A stretch of 64,000 nucleotides of DNA from Methylobacterium oryzihabitans (GTDB lineage Bacteria > Pseudomonadota > Alphaproteobacteria > Rhizobiales > Beijerinckiaceae): assembly GCF_004004555.2 (NCBI RefSeq), contig NZ_SACP01000020.1, positions 41,275 to 105,274 of the forward strand, in the 5' to 3' direction. The translations under genes were made by a program, and so were the position numbers. Under the pieces are notes generated by a model. That model saw nothing but the letters and a program-made list of their open reading frames with translations. It was not told the DNA's origin and ran no database searches. Every line of letters begins with the position of its first letter. Positions within the stretch are counted from its first letter, which is position 1. Positions 18,583 through 27,256 of this stretch are shown in pieces.

Positions 18583-21120
18583 TCAGAAATCGACCGTCGC
18601 GGAAACGATGACGGTGCGCGGCGCGCCGACCGCCAGGAAGCCGCGGGCGGCCGAGGCCCAGTACGAGTTGTCGAAGATGTTCTCGACGATCGCCCGCATC
18701 ACCACCGGCTTCCCGTTCACGCCCTCGAAGGTGTAGCGCAGGCCGGCATCGAACCGCGTCCAATCGGGCACCGACTGGGTGTTGGCCTGATTGTAGAACT
18801 GCCCGCTGGTGTAGATGGCGCGGCCGGTCAGGGTCAGGCCCGGCGCCAGCCACGGCGGCAGGTCGACCTCGCCGTAGAGGTTGAAGGCCACGTCGGGGAC
18901 GCCGGGCGCGACGTTGCCGTCGAACTGGCGGTTCAGCGTCCTGGCCAGGCGCCCGTCGATGAAGGTGACGCCGCCGATGAGCCGCACGCCCTCGACCGGC
19001 TCGCCGAAGGCCGAGAGTTCGAGGCCGCGGTTGCGCTGCAGGCCGCTGACCGAGAACACGTTGGTGCGGGAATCGGTGAAGGCGTTGGGCTGCTCGATCT
19101 GGAACAGCGAGGCGGTGAGCGCGACGGTGCCGAAATCGTACTTGGCGCCGATCTCCTGCTGCCGGCTGACGACGGGCGGGAACACCTGGTTGGCGTTGAC
19201 CGCCGTGACCGGCGGCGCCGGCCCGGGTTCGAGCGCCTCGATGTAGTTGCCGTAGAACGACAGGTTGTCGACCGGGCGGAACACCGCCGCGATCGCCGGG
19301 CTGAACCGGCCGCGCACGTAGGTCGAGGCGAGGTTGCCCAGCGTCGGCCCGGGGCGGGTGTTGTAGCTCTGCTGGTCGATCTCCTGGAACCGCCCGCCGA
19401 GCGTCAGCAGGAAGCGGTCGTCGCCGAGCGACAGGGTGTCGGCGATGCCGACGCTGCGCGCGCTCAGTTCCGCGAACAGGGGCCGGTCGTTGGAGCGCGG
19501 CAGCAGCAGCGTGTTCACCGAGCCGCGGGGCAGGTGGACCGGATCGTAGATGTTGGTCTGGAAGATCGGCAGGACCGGTGCGGTGAAGCCGCCGCGGTAG
19601 TTGCGGTTGTTGGCCTCGACCGCCGAGACGGTGAGGAAGTGGCCGAGGAAGCCGGTCCGGAACGTCGAGCGCAGGCCGACCTCGCCGGTCATCCCCTGGA
19701 TCTCCTGGGGCTGGATGGCGAGCGTGTTGGTCGCCGCGCCGTTCACGCCGGTGACCCGGTAGGACGAGGTGAGGAAGTCCTCGTTGTAGCGGCTGACGCC
19801 GCCGGCGGCGTAGACCGTGGTGTCGGGCAGCACGTCGTACTCGACCCGGCCCGCCGCCATGTTGTAGCGGCTGTCGATGTATTCGAGCGAGCTGGCGGTG
19901 TTCAGGCGGTTGTTCGGCGCCCGCGGCACCGGGATGTTCGGCGCGACGGCGTTGAACAGCGACGTCGGCGCGGTGATGTTCTGGCTGTTGTGGACGAGGT
20001 CGAGCGAGGCGCGCAGGCGCTCGCCGCGGTAGTCGAGGCCGAGCGTCGCGACGCCGACCTCGATCGCGTTCTTGTCGAGCGGCGTGTTGCCGTTGCGGTA
20101 CGAGCCGTTGAAGCGCACGCCCCATTCCTTCGACGCGCCGAAGCGGCGGCCGATATCGGCATGGGTCCAGATCTGCGAGTCGCTGAGGTAGGTGGTGGTG
20201 AGCCGCGTCAGCGGCTCGTCGTAGGCGCGCTTGGGGATGAGGTTGATGGTGCCGCCGACGCGGCCGGTGCCGCCGTTGAGGAGCGCGGTCGGCCCCTTCA
20301 GGATCTCGACCCGCTCGATGCCCTCGGTGAAGACGCGCCGCGGGTTGGCGAGGTAGAACAGGCCGTCGAAGCCGACGTCGAGGTTCACGACGGTGAAGCC
20401 GCGGATGAAGAACGAGTCGCGCTCGCTGAACGGCGGCGCGTCGTTGCGCACCGACGAGTCGTTCAGCACCACGTCGGCGAGGGAGCGCGACTGCTGGTCG
20501 TTGATGAGCTTCTCGGTGTAGCTGGTGACGTTGAACGGCGTCGTCAGCACCGAGCGGTTGCCGAGGAAGCCGATGCGGGCCCCCGTCGCGACCTGACCGC
20601 CGGCATAGGGCGGCGGCGGCTGGCCCACGGTTCCGGTCGGCGGCGGCAAGCCCGCGGCGACCGGGCCGGTCGGCCGGCCCGCGACCACGACCTCGTCGAG
20701 GGCCACCGTGCCGTCCCGCTGCGGACCGAGCTGGACGTAGCGCGGGTTCACCAGGGTGACAGTGGACGGGCTCACCGGGCGATAGGTCAGGCCGGTCCCC
20801 TCCAGGATCCGGCCCAGGGCCTCGAGCGGCGGGAACTCGCCCTCCACCCCGGTCGTGGTCAGGGCGTCGGTCATGTCGGTCGGATAGACCAGCTTGACCC
20901 GGGCCTGCTCGGTGAAGCGGACCAGCGCCGGTTCGAGCCGTCCGTTCGGGATCGACAGCGCGACGGTGTCGGCGCCCGCCCCGGAGGCGGCGCGCGGGGC
21001 CGCCCGGTCCTGTGCCGCGTGGTCCTGGGCCGCCGCCGGCATCATCGCCAGCAGCGACGCGCCGGCCAGGGCCATCCCTGCCAGCCGTCCACCCGCAAAA
21101 CCACGCTCCCGCGCCGCCAT
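18583..21120 (-). CDS. TonB-dependent siderophore receptor with N-terminal STN signalling domain
   Basis: 845 residues from ATG 21120, preceded by GGGGTGG. The signal peptide ends near MMPAAAQ. An STN domain (about 50-125: ALSIPNGRLEPALVRFTEQA ... GTGLTYRPV) is followed by a TonB-box-like LDEVVVAG, a plug domain with FFIRGF and ILKGPTALLNGG, and a 22-strand barrel ending in Phe (SATVDF). The STN domain transduces the ligand signal to FecR in the periplasm, so this receptor should switch on its own sigma factor. A 33-bp motif 64 bp upstream of the start is shared with fecR. An alternative upstream start at 21180 looks less protein-like. Confidence 0.93.
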   Translation of the reverse strand: MAARERGFAGGRLAGMALAGASLLAMMPAAAQDHAAQDRAAPRAASGAGADTVALSIPNGRLEPALVRFTEQARVKLVYPTDMTDALTTTGVEGEFPPLEALGRILEGTGLTYRPVSPSTVTLVNPRYVQLGPQRDGTVALDEVVVAGRPTGPVAAGLPPPTGTVGQPPPPYAGGQVATGARIGFLGNRSVLTTPFNVTSYTEKLINDQQSRSLADVVLNDSSVRNDAPPFSERDSFFIRGFTVVNLDVGFDGLFYLANPRRVFTEGIERVEILKGPTALLNGGTGRVGGTINLIPKRAYDEPLTRLTTTYLSDSQIWTHADIGRRFGASKEWGVRFNGSYRNGNTPLDKNAIEVGVATLGLDYRGERLRASLDLVHNSQNITAPTSLFNAVAPNIPVPRAPNNRLNTASSLEYIDSRYNMAAGRVEYDVLPDTTVYAAGGVSRYNEDFLTSSYRVTGVNGAATNTLAIQPQEIQGMTGEVGLRSTFRTGFLGHFLTVSAVEANNRNYRGGFTAPVLPIFQTNIYDPVHLPRGSVNTLLLPRSNDRPLFAELSARSVGIADTLSLGDDRFLLTLGGRFQEIDQQSYNTRPGPTLGNLASTYVRGRFSPAIAAVFRPVDNLSFYGNYIEALEPGPAPPVTAVNANQVFPPVVSRQQEIGAKYDFGTVALTASLFQIEQPNAFTDSRTNVFSVSGLQRNRGLELSAFGEPVEGVRLIGGVTFIDGRLARTLNRQFDGNVAPGVPDVAFNLYGEVDLPPWLAPGLTLTGRAIYTSGQFYNQANTQSVPDWTRFDAGLRYTFEGVNGKPVVMRAIVENIFDNSYWASAARGFLAVGAPRTVIVSATVDF

Positions 21121-21184
21121 CCGACCACCCCGTCCCTCTGCTCGCAAGGGGCGGCGCATCGCGCGCTCTCGTCCCCTCACCGCT

Positions 21185-21217
21185 TCAGATCAACGGGGCG
21201 CCGATCTCCTGACGTCG
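21185..21217 (-). promoter_or_regulatory. Putative ECF-sigma promoter of the siderophore receptor operon
   Basis: A 33-bp sequence matching 22243-22275 at 30 of 33 positions. On the minus strand conserved blocks CGACGTCAGGAG and CGTTGATCTGA frame the site. It ends 64 bp before the receptor start, like the fecR copy (61 bp). Promoter function is inferred from conservation and spacing. Confidence 0.6.
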
Positions 21218-21242
21218 GATCGGGCACGATCGCGGATTTTTT

Positions 21243-22181
21243 TCACGCCGGCCCGACCAGGGCGACGAGCGGGGTGATCCGCACGACGCGCACGCCGAGG
21301 CTCGCCGCGATCGCATCGAGGGCCTCGTCGGTGTGGCGCGGGTCGAAGGCGCCGGTGACGCGCCGCTCGCCGAGTGCCGCGTCGAGCAGGAGGATGCGTC
21401 CGCTCCGGTAGCGCCCGAGTTCGGCGAGGACGTCGGACAGGCGCTCGCCGGAGAAGATCAGGCGCCCGTCGCGCCAGGCCATGGCGCGGCCGACATCCGC
21501 CTTGACGACGGAGACGGCGTCGCCGTCCTGGCGGCGGACCGCCTCGCCGGCCGCGACCTCCAGGTGCCGGCCCGCGGCGGTGACGTCGACGCGTCCCTCG
21601 GCGACGCCCACCGGCTTCCCGGCGGCGTCGGCGCGCACGAAGAAGACCGTGCCGACCGCCCGGACGCTCAGTCCGCCCCCCTCTACGACGAAGGGCCGGG
21701 CCGGGTCGGGCGCCACGTCGAACACCGCCTCGCCGCGCAGGAGCGCGACCCGGCGCTCCGTCCCGGTGAAGCGGAGGGCGAGGGCGGTCCCGGTGTTCAG
21801 GTCGACCCGGCTGCCGTCGGCCAGGGTCGCGTGCCGGATGTCGCCGGTCCCGCTCCACAGGTCGCTGCGCAGCCAGTCGGTCAGGCCGAACTGATGGGCG
21901 AGGACCGCCCCCAGCACGGCCGCGGCGGCGAGGCAGGCGGGTGCCTTCGGGATCCGGCGCCGGCGGGCGTCGGGCACGCGGCCGAGCCTGTGCCACAGCG
22001 CGTCCAGCTCCGCATAGGCCTCGGCATGGCCCGGGTCGGCGGCGAGCCAGGCGTCGAACGCCGCATGGTCGCGCTCGGTCGCGTCGGACGAGGACAGGCG
22101 CGCGACCCAGCCGGCGGCGGCCTCGTAGACCGGATCCTCGCCGTCCGGATCGTGCGCATCGGTGCCGTCGCTGCCGGCCAC
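21243..22181 (-). CDS. FecR-family anti-sigma factor/signal transducer
   Basis: 312 residues from GTG 22181, chosen because AGGGAG lies 7 bp upstream; a GTG at 22232 is possible but has no spaced ribosome-binding site. The N-terminal cytoplasmic anti-sigma part contains AAAGWVARLSSSDATERDHA and FDAWLAADPGHAEAYAELD. A single membrane segment follows (CLAAAAVLGAVLAHQFGL). The periplasmic FecR domain has LADGSRVDLNTGTALAL and a C-terminal STN-like stretch (FSGERLSDVLAELGRY). It receives the receptor signal and controls the ECF sigma factor encoded immediately upstream. Confidence 0.9.
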   Translation of the reverse strand: MAGSDGTDAHDPDGEDPVYEAAAGWVARLSSSDATERDHAAFDAWLAADPGHAEAYAELDALWHRLGRVPDARRRRIPKAPACLAAAAVLGAVLAHQFGLTDWLRSDLWSGTGDIRHATLADGSRVDLNTGTALALRFTGTERRVALLRGEAVFDVAPDPARPFVVEGGGLSVRAVGTVFFVRADAAGKPVGVAEGRVDVTAAGRHLEVAAGEAVRRQDGDAVSVVKADVGRAMAWRDGRLIFSGERLSDVLAELGRYRSGRILLLDAALGERRVTGAFDPRHTDEALDAIAASLGVRVVRITPLVALVGPA

Positions 22182-22242
22182 GGTCGGGCTCCCTGCGGGT
22201 CCCCTCGCGGACCGGACGGACCGAGGATGCACCCCTGCGCTC

Positions 22243-22275
22243 TCAGATCAACGAGGCGTCGAACTCCTGACGTCG
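22243..22275 (-). promoter_or_regulatory. Putative ECF-sigma promoter of fecR
   Basis: Second copy of the 33-bp motif, beginning 4 bp behind the sigma-factor stop codon and ending 61 bp before the fecR start. It differs from the receptor copy at three positions only. No copy was found upstream of the sigma gene itself. Confidence 0.55.
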
Positions 22276-22279
22276 ATCC

Positions 22280-22789
22280 TCAGGCCGGATCGCCGCACCG
22301 GCGGCGGCAATGCAGGAGGGCCTTGATGAGGTGCTTCTCGACCATGTTGCGGCTGATGTTCAGCCGCGCCGCCGCCTCGCCGTTGGAGAGCCCGTCGATG
22401 CGCACGAGAAGGAAGACCTCCCGGCAGCGCGGGGGCAGCGCGTCGACGGCCGCCGCGAGCCGCCGGAGTTCCTGCCGGGCGATCGCCTGCCGCTCCGGGA
22501 GCGCGTAGCCGTCGGCGAGGGCGGCCCAGTCGGCGTCGCTCACCGGCTGGAAGATCGTCCCCTCCAGCCGCCGCCGGTTGCGCATCCGGCGCGCGACGTT
22601 GTGGGCGATCTGGAACAGGAAGGCGGAGGGCTGCTCGACCGTCGTGCGCGACAGCGCCGCGAGCATCAGCAGGTAGGTCTCCTGATGGGCGTCGGCGGCG
22701 TCGGCCGGGTTGTCGAGCAGGCGCGTGAGAAAACGCCGGAGCTTCACGCCGTCGCAGCGATGCAGCGCATCGATCGATATGGGCTGCAT
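22280..22789 (-). CDS. ECF RNA polymerase sigma factor, FecI-like
   Basis: 169 residues from ATG 22789, with GGAG 7 bp upstream; longer starts add an unlikely Arg-rich leader. Region 2 is RRFLTRLLDNPADAADAHQE with LLMLAAL and FLFQIAHNVARRMRNRRR. Region 4 is LPPRCREVFLLVRIDGLSNG then AARLNISRNMVEKHLIKALL. This matches FecI-type sigma factors that transcribe iron-siderophore uptake genes when released by FecR. It is followed directly by fecR. Confidence 0.92.
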   Translation of the reverse strand: MQPISIDALHRCDGVKLRRFLTRLLDNPADAADAHQETYLLMLAALSRTTVEQPSAFLFQIAHNVARRMRNRRRLEGTIFQPVSDADWAALADGYALPERQAIARQELRRLAAAVDALPPRCREVFLLVRIDGLSNGEAAARLNISRNMVEKHLIKALLHCRRRCGDPA

Positions 22790-22885
22790 GCCCCGACTCC
22801 GAACCCCTCTCGACTGTCTCAGGACGAAACCACCTCGAGTACGAGCGCGCAAGCACCATATCCCTGAAAGTCAGGATCCATATTT

Positions 22886-22934
22886 TGTATAATTATAAAC
22901 TGAGCACACCAACACAGGGTCAAACCCCCTGTGT
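22886..22934 (-). promoter_or_regulatory. Sigma-factor gene promoter region with AT-rich patch and perfect inverted repeat
   Basis: In otherwise GC-rich DNA, TATAATTATA (22888-22897) is a perfect palindrome that gives a TATAAT box on the leftward strand. Just upstream for fecI, ACACAGGG (22912-22919) and CCCTGTGT (22927-22934) form a perfect 8-bp inverted repeat with a 7-bp spacer. This is where an iron-responsive regulator would be expected; it does not match a Fur, Irr or RirA box that I can recognise. Confidence 0.5.
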
Positions 22935-23080
22935 CGTCATCGAAATACCTTGTCCGGCCGACCGGCCACGCCGATGACGCGGGGCGAGCCGGATCGTCGA
23001 CTTTCCCGCACCATGGCAAGGCTGCAACACCGACGATCCTCGATCATCGCATCCGGCCGGGCCGGCACGTCCCCACTGCC

Positions 23081-23965
23081 TCAGTTCAGCGCCTGGCTCG
23101 CCAGGGCGTAGCTGACCGGCCCGTCCGGCGCCGGGGCCGGCCAGGACCGGCCGAGGGACATCGTGGTCAGGGTGTCGAACACGGCGAGGCCCGACCGGGC
23201 CAGGAACGCCGCGAACGGGCCGTCCGCTTGCCGGGTGTCGAGGCGCAGGAACCGCCCGGCCTGCGCCTCGACGTGGGGCCGGCCGACCGCAATCGCGTCC
23301 GCGTCGCACGCGGCGACGAGGGGGCCGACGACCTGCCCGCGGCCGAACGGCCGGCGCAGGGCATACGCCTCGATGCGGCCGGCGCGCGCCAGCACGGTTC
23401 CGGCCCCGGCCGCGAGCAGGTGCGCCAGCAGGGCGGGCCGCGGCGCGCCGAACGCCCGGGCGTCGAGCCGCACCAGGGCGTCGAGGTCGGCGGGCTCCGC
23501 CGCCCGCAGCGTCGCGCCGGGCGGCAAGGGCGCGTCCTCCGGCGGCAGCGCCCGGCCCTGGCGCTGGTACAGCGTCGCCTCGTCGACGAAGCCGAGGGAC
23601 TGGTACAGGCGGTGGGCCTCGCGCGTCGCGTTGAGCCCGAAGGCCCGCGGGCCGGCCGCCGCGAGCACCTCGTCCATGAGCCAGCGCCCGGCGCCGTGGG
23701 CCTGGAGGCGCGGCGAGGTGATGACCATGCCGATTGTCGCGAAGCCGTCGGAATAGGGAAACCACATCGCCGAGCCGACGGCGCGGCCGATCTCGTCGAC
23801 CGCGGCGATGCCCCGGCCGGCCGCGAGCAGCGTGCGCCAGTCCGGGACGCGGTGCGGCCAGCGCACGCCGACCGACAGCGCGTGCAGTTGCTTCGGATCG
23901 ACCCCGGCGATGTCGACCGTCCGCAGCAGGAAGCTGTCGAGCACAAGGGTCCTGATCGGCGGCAT
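23081..23965 (-). CDS. Two-domain GNAT family N-acetyltransferase
   Basis: 294 residues. The N-terminal GNAT fold (about 1-135) has GMVITSPRLQAHGAGRWLMD as the acetyl-CoA loop and AHRLYQSLGFVDEATLYQ at the end of the fold. The C-terminal half (RLDARAFGAPRPALLAHLLA; GRIEAYALRRPFGRGQVVGP) matches the second domain of the same family. It is clearly paralogous to the protein encoded at 29535-30395. It is divergent from the hydroxyacid dehydrogenase operon and probably part of the amine-compound locus; substrate unknown. Confidence 0.88.
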   Translation of the reverse strand: MPPIRTLVLDSFLLRTVDIAGVDPKQLHALSVGVRWPHRVPDWRTLLAAGRGIAAVDEIGRAVGSAMWFPYSDGFATIGMVITSPRLQAHGAGRWLMDEVLAAAGPRAFGLNATREAHRLYQSLGFVDEATLYQRQGRALPPEDAPLPPGATLRAAEPADLDALVRLDARAFGAPRPALLAHLLAAGAGTVLARAGRIEAYALRRPFGRGQVVGPLVAACDADAIAVGRPHVEAQAGRFLRLDTRQADGPFAAFLARSGLAVFDTLTTMSLGRSWPAPAPDGPVSYALASQALN

Positions 23966-24262
23966 CGCGCGCTCGGCCTCGGAAATCCGCAATCGCCACG
24001 GGCGGCCCGCGCCCGGCGGGACGGAGGCGTGGCAGACCGGGATCGTAGCCCATCCCCGGCGACAGACTGCGCTCGATCGGTGCCGTTTCGCGGTACTTTC
24101 CACCGCGGCCGGCCCCGCGACCGGCCCCATCGGCCGGCGCGTGCCTGGAGAAGGCGGGAGAACAGCGCGATCTGCCGCCCCGCCGCGCGGCTTCGGTCCA
24201 TCCTGCCGCCCGCCGGCCGCCATTGTCGCGCGGTGCCGCCCGACGAAGGGACCCGTGCCGAG

Positions 24263-25186
24263 ATGACCCTGCTGCTCACCCTGGACGCGGCGCGCGCCGC
24301 GGTCTTCGCCGAGGCGGTCGCCCGCGCGCTTCCCGACCAGCGCGTCGCGATCGGACGGGACGCCTGCGACCCCGGCGAGGTCCGCTACCTCATGACCTGG
24401 ACGCTGCCGGAGGACATCGCGCGCTTCACGCGGCTGGAGGCGCTGTTCTGCATCGGGGCGGGCGTCGACCAGATGAACCTCGACCGGCTGCCGCCCGGGC
24501 TCAAGGTCGTGCGGATGGTCGAGGAAGGCATCGTCCGCATGATGCAGGAATACGTGACCCTCGGCGTCCTGGCGCTGCACCGCGACCTGCCCGGCTACCT
24601 CGCGCAGCAGGCGGCGGAGACGTGGCGGGCGCGACCGGTGCGGCAGGCGGCGCAACGCCGCGTCGGCGTGCTCGGCCTCGGCGCCCTCGGGCAGGCGGTC
24701 CTGGAGCGGCTGGCGCCGTTCGGCTTCCCGCTCGCGGGCTGGAGCCGCTCGCCCCGCGCGATCCCGGGCGTGGCGTGCCACCACGGGCGCGACGGGCTGG
24801 CGGCGTTCCTCGCCGGGACCGACATCCTGGTCTGCCTGCTGCCGCTCACCGCCGAGACCCGCGGATTCCTCGGGGCCGAGCTGTTCGCGGCCCTGCCGGC
24901 CGGCGCCGGCCTCGTCCATGCCGGCCGCGGCGCGCAGCTCGATGCCGGGGCGCTGATCGCCGCCCTCGATGCGGACCACCTCGCCGGCGCCGTCGTCGAC
25001 GTCACCGAGCCCGAGCCGCTGCCGGCCGGGCATCCGCTGTGGCGCCACCCGAAGGTGCTGCTCACGCCGCACGTCGCGAGCGTGACCCAGGCCGAGACCG
25101 CCGCCGTCACGCTCGTCGAGAACCTCCGGCGCCTCGCCGCGGGCCATGACCCGATCGGCCTCGTCGACCGCGCCCGCGGCTACTGA
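24263..25186 (+). CDS. NAD(P)-dependent D-2-hydroxyacid dehydrogenase (GhrA-like)
   Basis: 307 residues. The Rossmann motif GVLGLGALGQAVLERL is near the middle. LLPLTAETRGFLGAELF is followed by the catalytic region HAGRGAQLDAGALI, where most relatives have N-x-(A/G)RG, then DVTEPEPLPAGHPLWRHP and LLTPHVAS with the catalytic His. This is the glyoxylate/hydroxypyruvate reductase A branch. It would reduce a 2-oxoacid in the cytoplasm. It is followed by a cupin and an aldehyde dehydrogenase in the same direction, consistent with one catabolic operon. Confidence 0.88.
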   Translation: MTLLLTLDAARAAVFAEAVARALPDQRVAIGRDACDPGEVRYLMTWTLPEDIARFTRLEALFCIGAGVDQMNLDRLPPGLKVVRMVEEGIVRMMQEYVTLGVLALHRDLPGYLAQQAAETWRARPVRQAAQRRVGVLGLGALGQAVLERLAPFGFPLAGWSRSPRAIPGVACHHGRDGLAAFLAGTDILVCLLPLTAETRGFLGAELFAALPAGAGLVHAGRGAQLDAGALIAALDADHLAGAVVDVTEPEPLPAGHPLWRHPKVLLTPHVASVTQAETAAVTLVENLRRLAAGHDPIGLVDRARGY

Positions 25187-25243
25187 TCCGCGCCCCGCAA
25201 GGCCCCCTTCCCCAAGGACCTCTCCCCCAAGGAACCCTCCTCC

Positions 25244-25597
25244 ATGTCGCTCCTGATCCGCCTCGACCCAGCCCCGACCGCCGCGCCGAAGGAGACCCGG
25301 GCCGATCCCGCCCGCCTCGTCTCGGGCGATCCCGCATTCAGGACGTGGGCGCAGGACGAGTCCCGCGGCGGCGCGGTGCGCACCGGGATCTGGGAGGCGA
25401 CGCCGGGCGAGACGCGCTCGATCAAGGGCGAGACGTTCGAGTTCTGCCACATCCTGCAGGGCGTGGTGGAGATCGCCGAGGACGGCGGCGACACGCGCAC
25501 CTTCCGGGCCGGCGACAGCTTCGTGATGAAGCCCGGCTTCACCGGCCTGTGGCGGACGATCGAGACCGTCCGCAAGATCTACGTCGTGGTGTCCTGA
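25244..25597 (+). CDS. Small cupin domain protein (Cupin_3/DUF861 type)
   Basis: 117 residues, a single beta-barrel cupin. EATPGETRSIKGETFEFCHI and FRAGDSFVMKPGFTGLWRTI match the ureidoglycine-aminohydrolase-like cupin group found beside amine-degradation genes. Metal ligands are only partly evident (Glu and His in FEFCHIL), so enzymatic activity is uncertain. It lies between the hydroxyacid dehydrogenase and the aldehyde dehydrogenase, with a 17-bp gap to the latter. Confidence 0.85.
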   Translation: MSLLIRLDPAPTAAPKETRADPARLVSGDPAFRTWAQDESRGGAVRTGIWEATPGETRSIKGETFEFCHILQGVVEIAEDGGDTRTFRAGDSFVMKPGFTGLWRTIETVRKIYVVVS

Positions 25598-25614
25598 CCG
25601 TCCGCGAGCGCGCC

Positions 25615-27108
25615 ATGCCCCCGAGCCCCGACGCCACGAACCCCGACACCAGGAGCTTCGACCCCGACCGCCTCGCCCTGCCGTCCGGGCACTTCATCGC
25701 CGGGCGGTTCGTGCCGGCGCGGGGCGGGATCCCGCTGCACCGCCCCTCGGACGGCGCGGCCTTCGCCGATTGCCCGGTGGCGGAGCCCGCCCTCGTCGAC
25801 GAGGCGGTGGCCGCGGCGGCCAAGGCCGTGCGCGAGAGCGGCTGGGGCGAGCGGCCCCCGCGCGAGCGCGTCCGGGCGCTCCACCGCTGGGCCGACCTGA
25901 TCGAGGAGAAGGCCGGGGTCCTGGCGCCGGTGGAGGCCGTCGCCTCGACGCGGCCCGTGGGCCAGCTCGCCGCCGGCGACGTCGCGGTGACCGCCGAGCA
26001 GATCCGCTTCTTCGCCGAGTTCGCCGACAAGGAGACCGACGACCTCGTCCCGACCGGCGCGGGCAGCCTCGGCCTCGTGATGAGCGAGCCCTACGGCGTC
26101 GTCGGGGCGATCACGCCGTGGAACTTCCCGCTGTCGATGGCCGGCTGGAAGCTCGGCCCGGCGCTGGCCGCCGGCAACGCCGTGGTGCTCAAGCCCTCCG
26201 AGATGACGCCGTTCTCGACCCTGCTGCTGGCCGCCCTGTCGGTCGAGGCGGGGCTCCCGGCCGGGCTGGTCAACGTCGTGCTCGGCGACGGGCCGACCAC
26301 CGGCACCGCGCTGACCGGCCATCCCGGCATCGGCAAGGTCAGCTTCACCGGCTCGACCGCGGCCGGGACCGCGATCATGACGAACGTCGCCCGCACCGGC
26401 GTCAAGCCGATGACGCTCGAACTCGGCGGCAAGAGCCCGCAGCTCGTCTTCGCCGATGCCGACCTCGCCCTCGCGGCTCGGGCGGTGGCCGGGAGCCTGC
26501 TCGCCAATGCCGGGCAGGCCTGCGTCGCCGGCACCCGGCTGATCGTGGCCGAGGCGGTCGCCGACGCCCTGGTCGAGGCGATCGGCGCACATTGCGCGGG
26601 GATCCGCCCCGGCCCGACCTGGGACGCCGCCACCACCTACGCGCCGATCATCTCGGAGCGCCAGATCGCGCGGATCGAGGCGATCGTCGGCGCGGCGCTC
26701 GCGGCCGGGGCCGAGTGCGTGCGGGGCGGGACCCGGCTCGACCGGCCCGGCACCTTCTACGCTCCGACGATCCTGCGCCGGGTCGGGACCGACTCGCCGG
26801 CCGTGCGCGAGGAGATCTTCGGGCCGGTGCTGACGGTGCAGACCTTCCGGGACGAGGACGAGGCGCTGGCGCTCGCCGAGCACCCGACCTACGGCCTCGC
26901 CGCCGGCCTGTTCACCCGCGACCTGTCGCGGGCCCTGCGGGTGACGCGGGCGCTCCAGGCCGGGACGGTGTGGGTGAACCGCTACGGCCGCTCGCGCGAC
27001 CATATCCTGCCGACCGGCGGCTACAAGCAGTCCGGCATCGGCAAGGATCTCGGCCGCGAGGCGTACCTCGCCAACCGGCGCAGCAAGAGCGTGCTGGTCG
27101 ACCTGTGA
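25615..27108 (+). CDS. NAD-dependent aldehyde dehydrogenase
   Basis: 497 residues, the standard class length. GAITPWNFPLSMAGWKLGPA is the Asn-containing oxyanion motif, FTGSTAAG the coenzyme loop, TLELGGKSPQ carries the catalytic Glu, GQACVAG the catalytic Cys, and EEIFGPV follows. Relatives oxidise 4-(gamma-glutamylamino)butanal or similar amino-aldehydes; the setting beside a DAO oxidase and a class III transaminase fits an aldehyde made by amine oxidation. The ATG at 25615 avoids an unlikely upstream extension. Confidence 0.92.
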   Translation: MPPSPDATNPDTRSFDPDRLALPSGHFIAGRFVPARGGIPLHRPSDGAAFADCPVAEPALVDEAVAAAAKAVRESGWGERPPRERVRALHRWADLIEEKAGVLAPVEAVASTRPVGQLAAGDVAVTAEQIRFFAEFADKETDDLVPTGAGSLGLVMSEPYGVVGAITPWNFPLSMAGWKLGPALAAGNAVVLKPSEMTPFSTLLLAALSVEAGLPAGLVNVVLGDGPTTGTALTGHPGIGKVSFTGSTAAGTAIMTNVARTGVKPMTLELGGKSPQLVFADADLALAARAVAGSLLANAGQACVAGTRLIVAEAVADALVEAIGAHCAGIRPGPTWDAATTYAPIISERQIARIEAIVGAALAAGAECVRGGTRLDRPGTFYAPTILRRVGTDSPAVREEIFGPVLTVQTFRDEDEALALAEHPTYGLAAGLFTRDLSRALRVTRALQAGTVWVNRYGRSRDHILPTGGYKQSGIGKDLGREAYLANRRSKSVLVDL

Positions 27109-27212
27109 TACGGTCTTCGGACGATTCGTTCCGAAAACCGTATCACCAGCCCGCGCGGCGCCTGAGCGAAGCCGATTTTCGCATCGCGAAGCGATCGATC
27201 GAAAATCGTATG
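27107..27212 (+). repeat. Interspersed two-hairpin element, copy B
   Basis: The 5' module 27107-27144 has stem GATACGGT/ACCGTATC and inner TTCGGA/TCCGAA. The 3' module 27173-27208 is bounded by CGATTTTCG and CGAAAATCG with an inner ATCGC/GCGAT. Relative to copy A, base changes on one side of the outer stem are matched on the other side. It lies between the convergent aldehyde dehydrogenase and FAD oxidoreductase genes. Confidence 0.88.
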
Positions 27213-27256
27213 ACGGGGGCCCGGCCGGCGCCCGCTCTCCGGGAGCGGGCCGGCGC

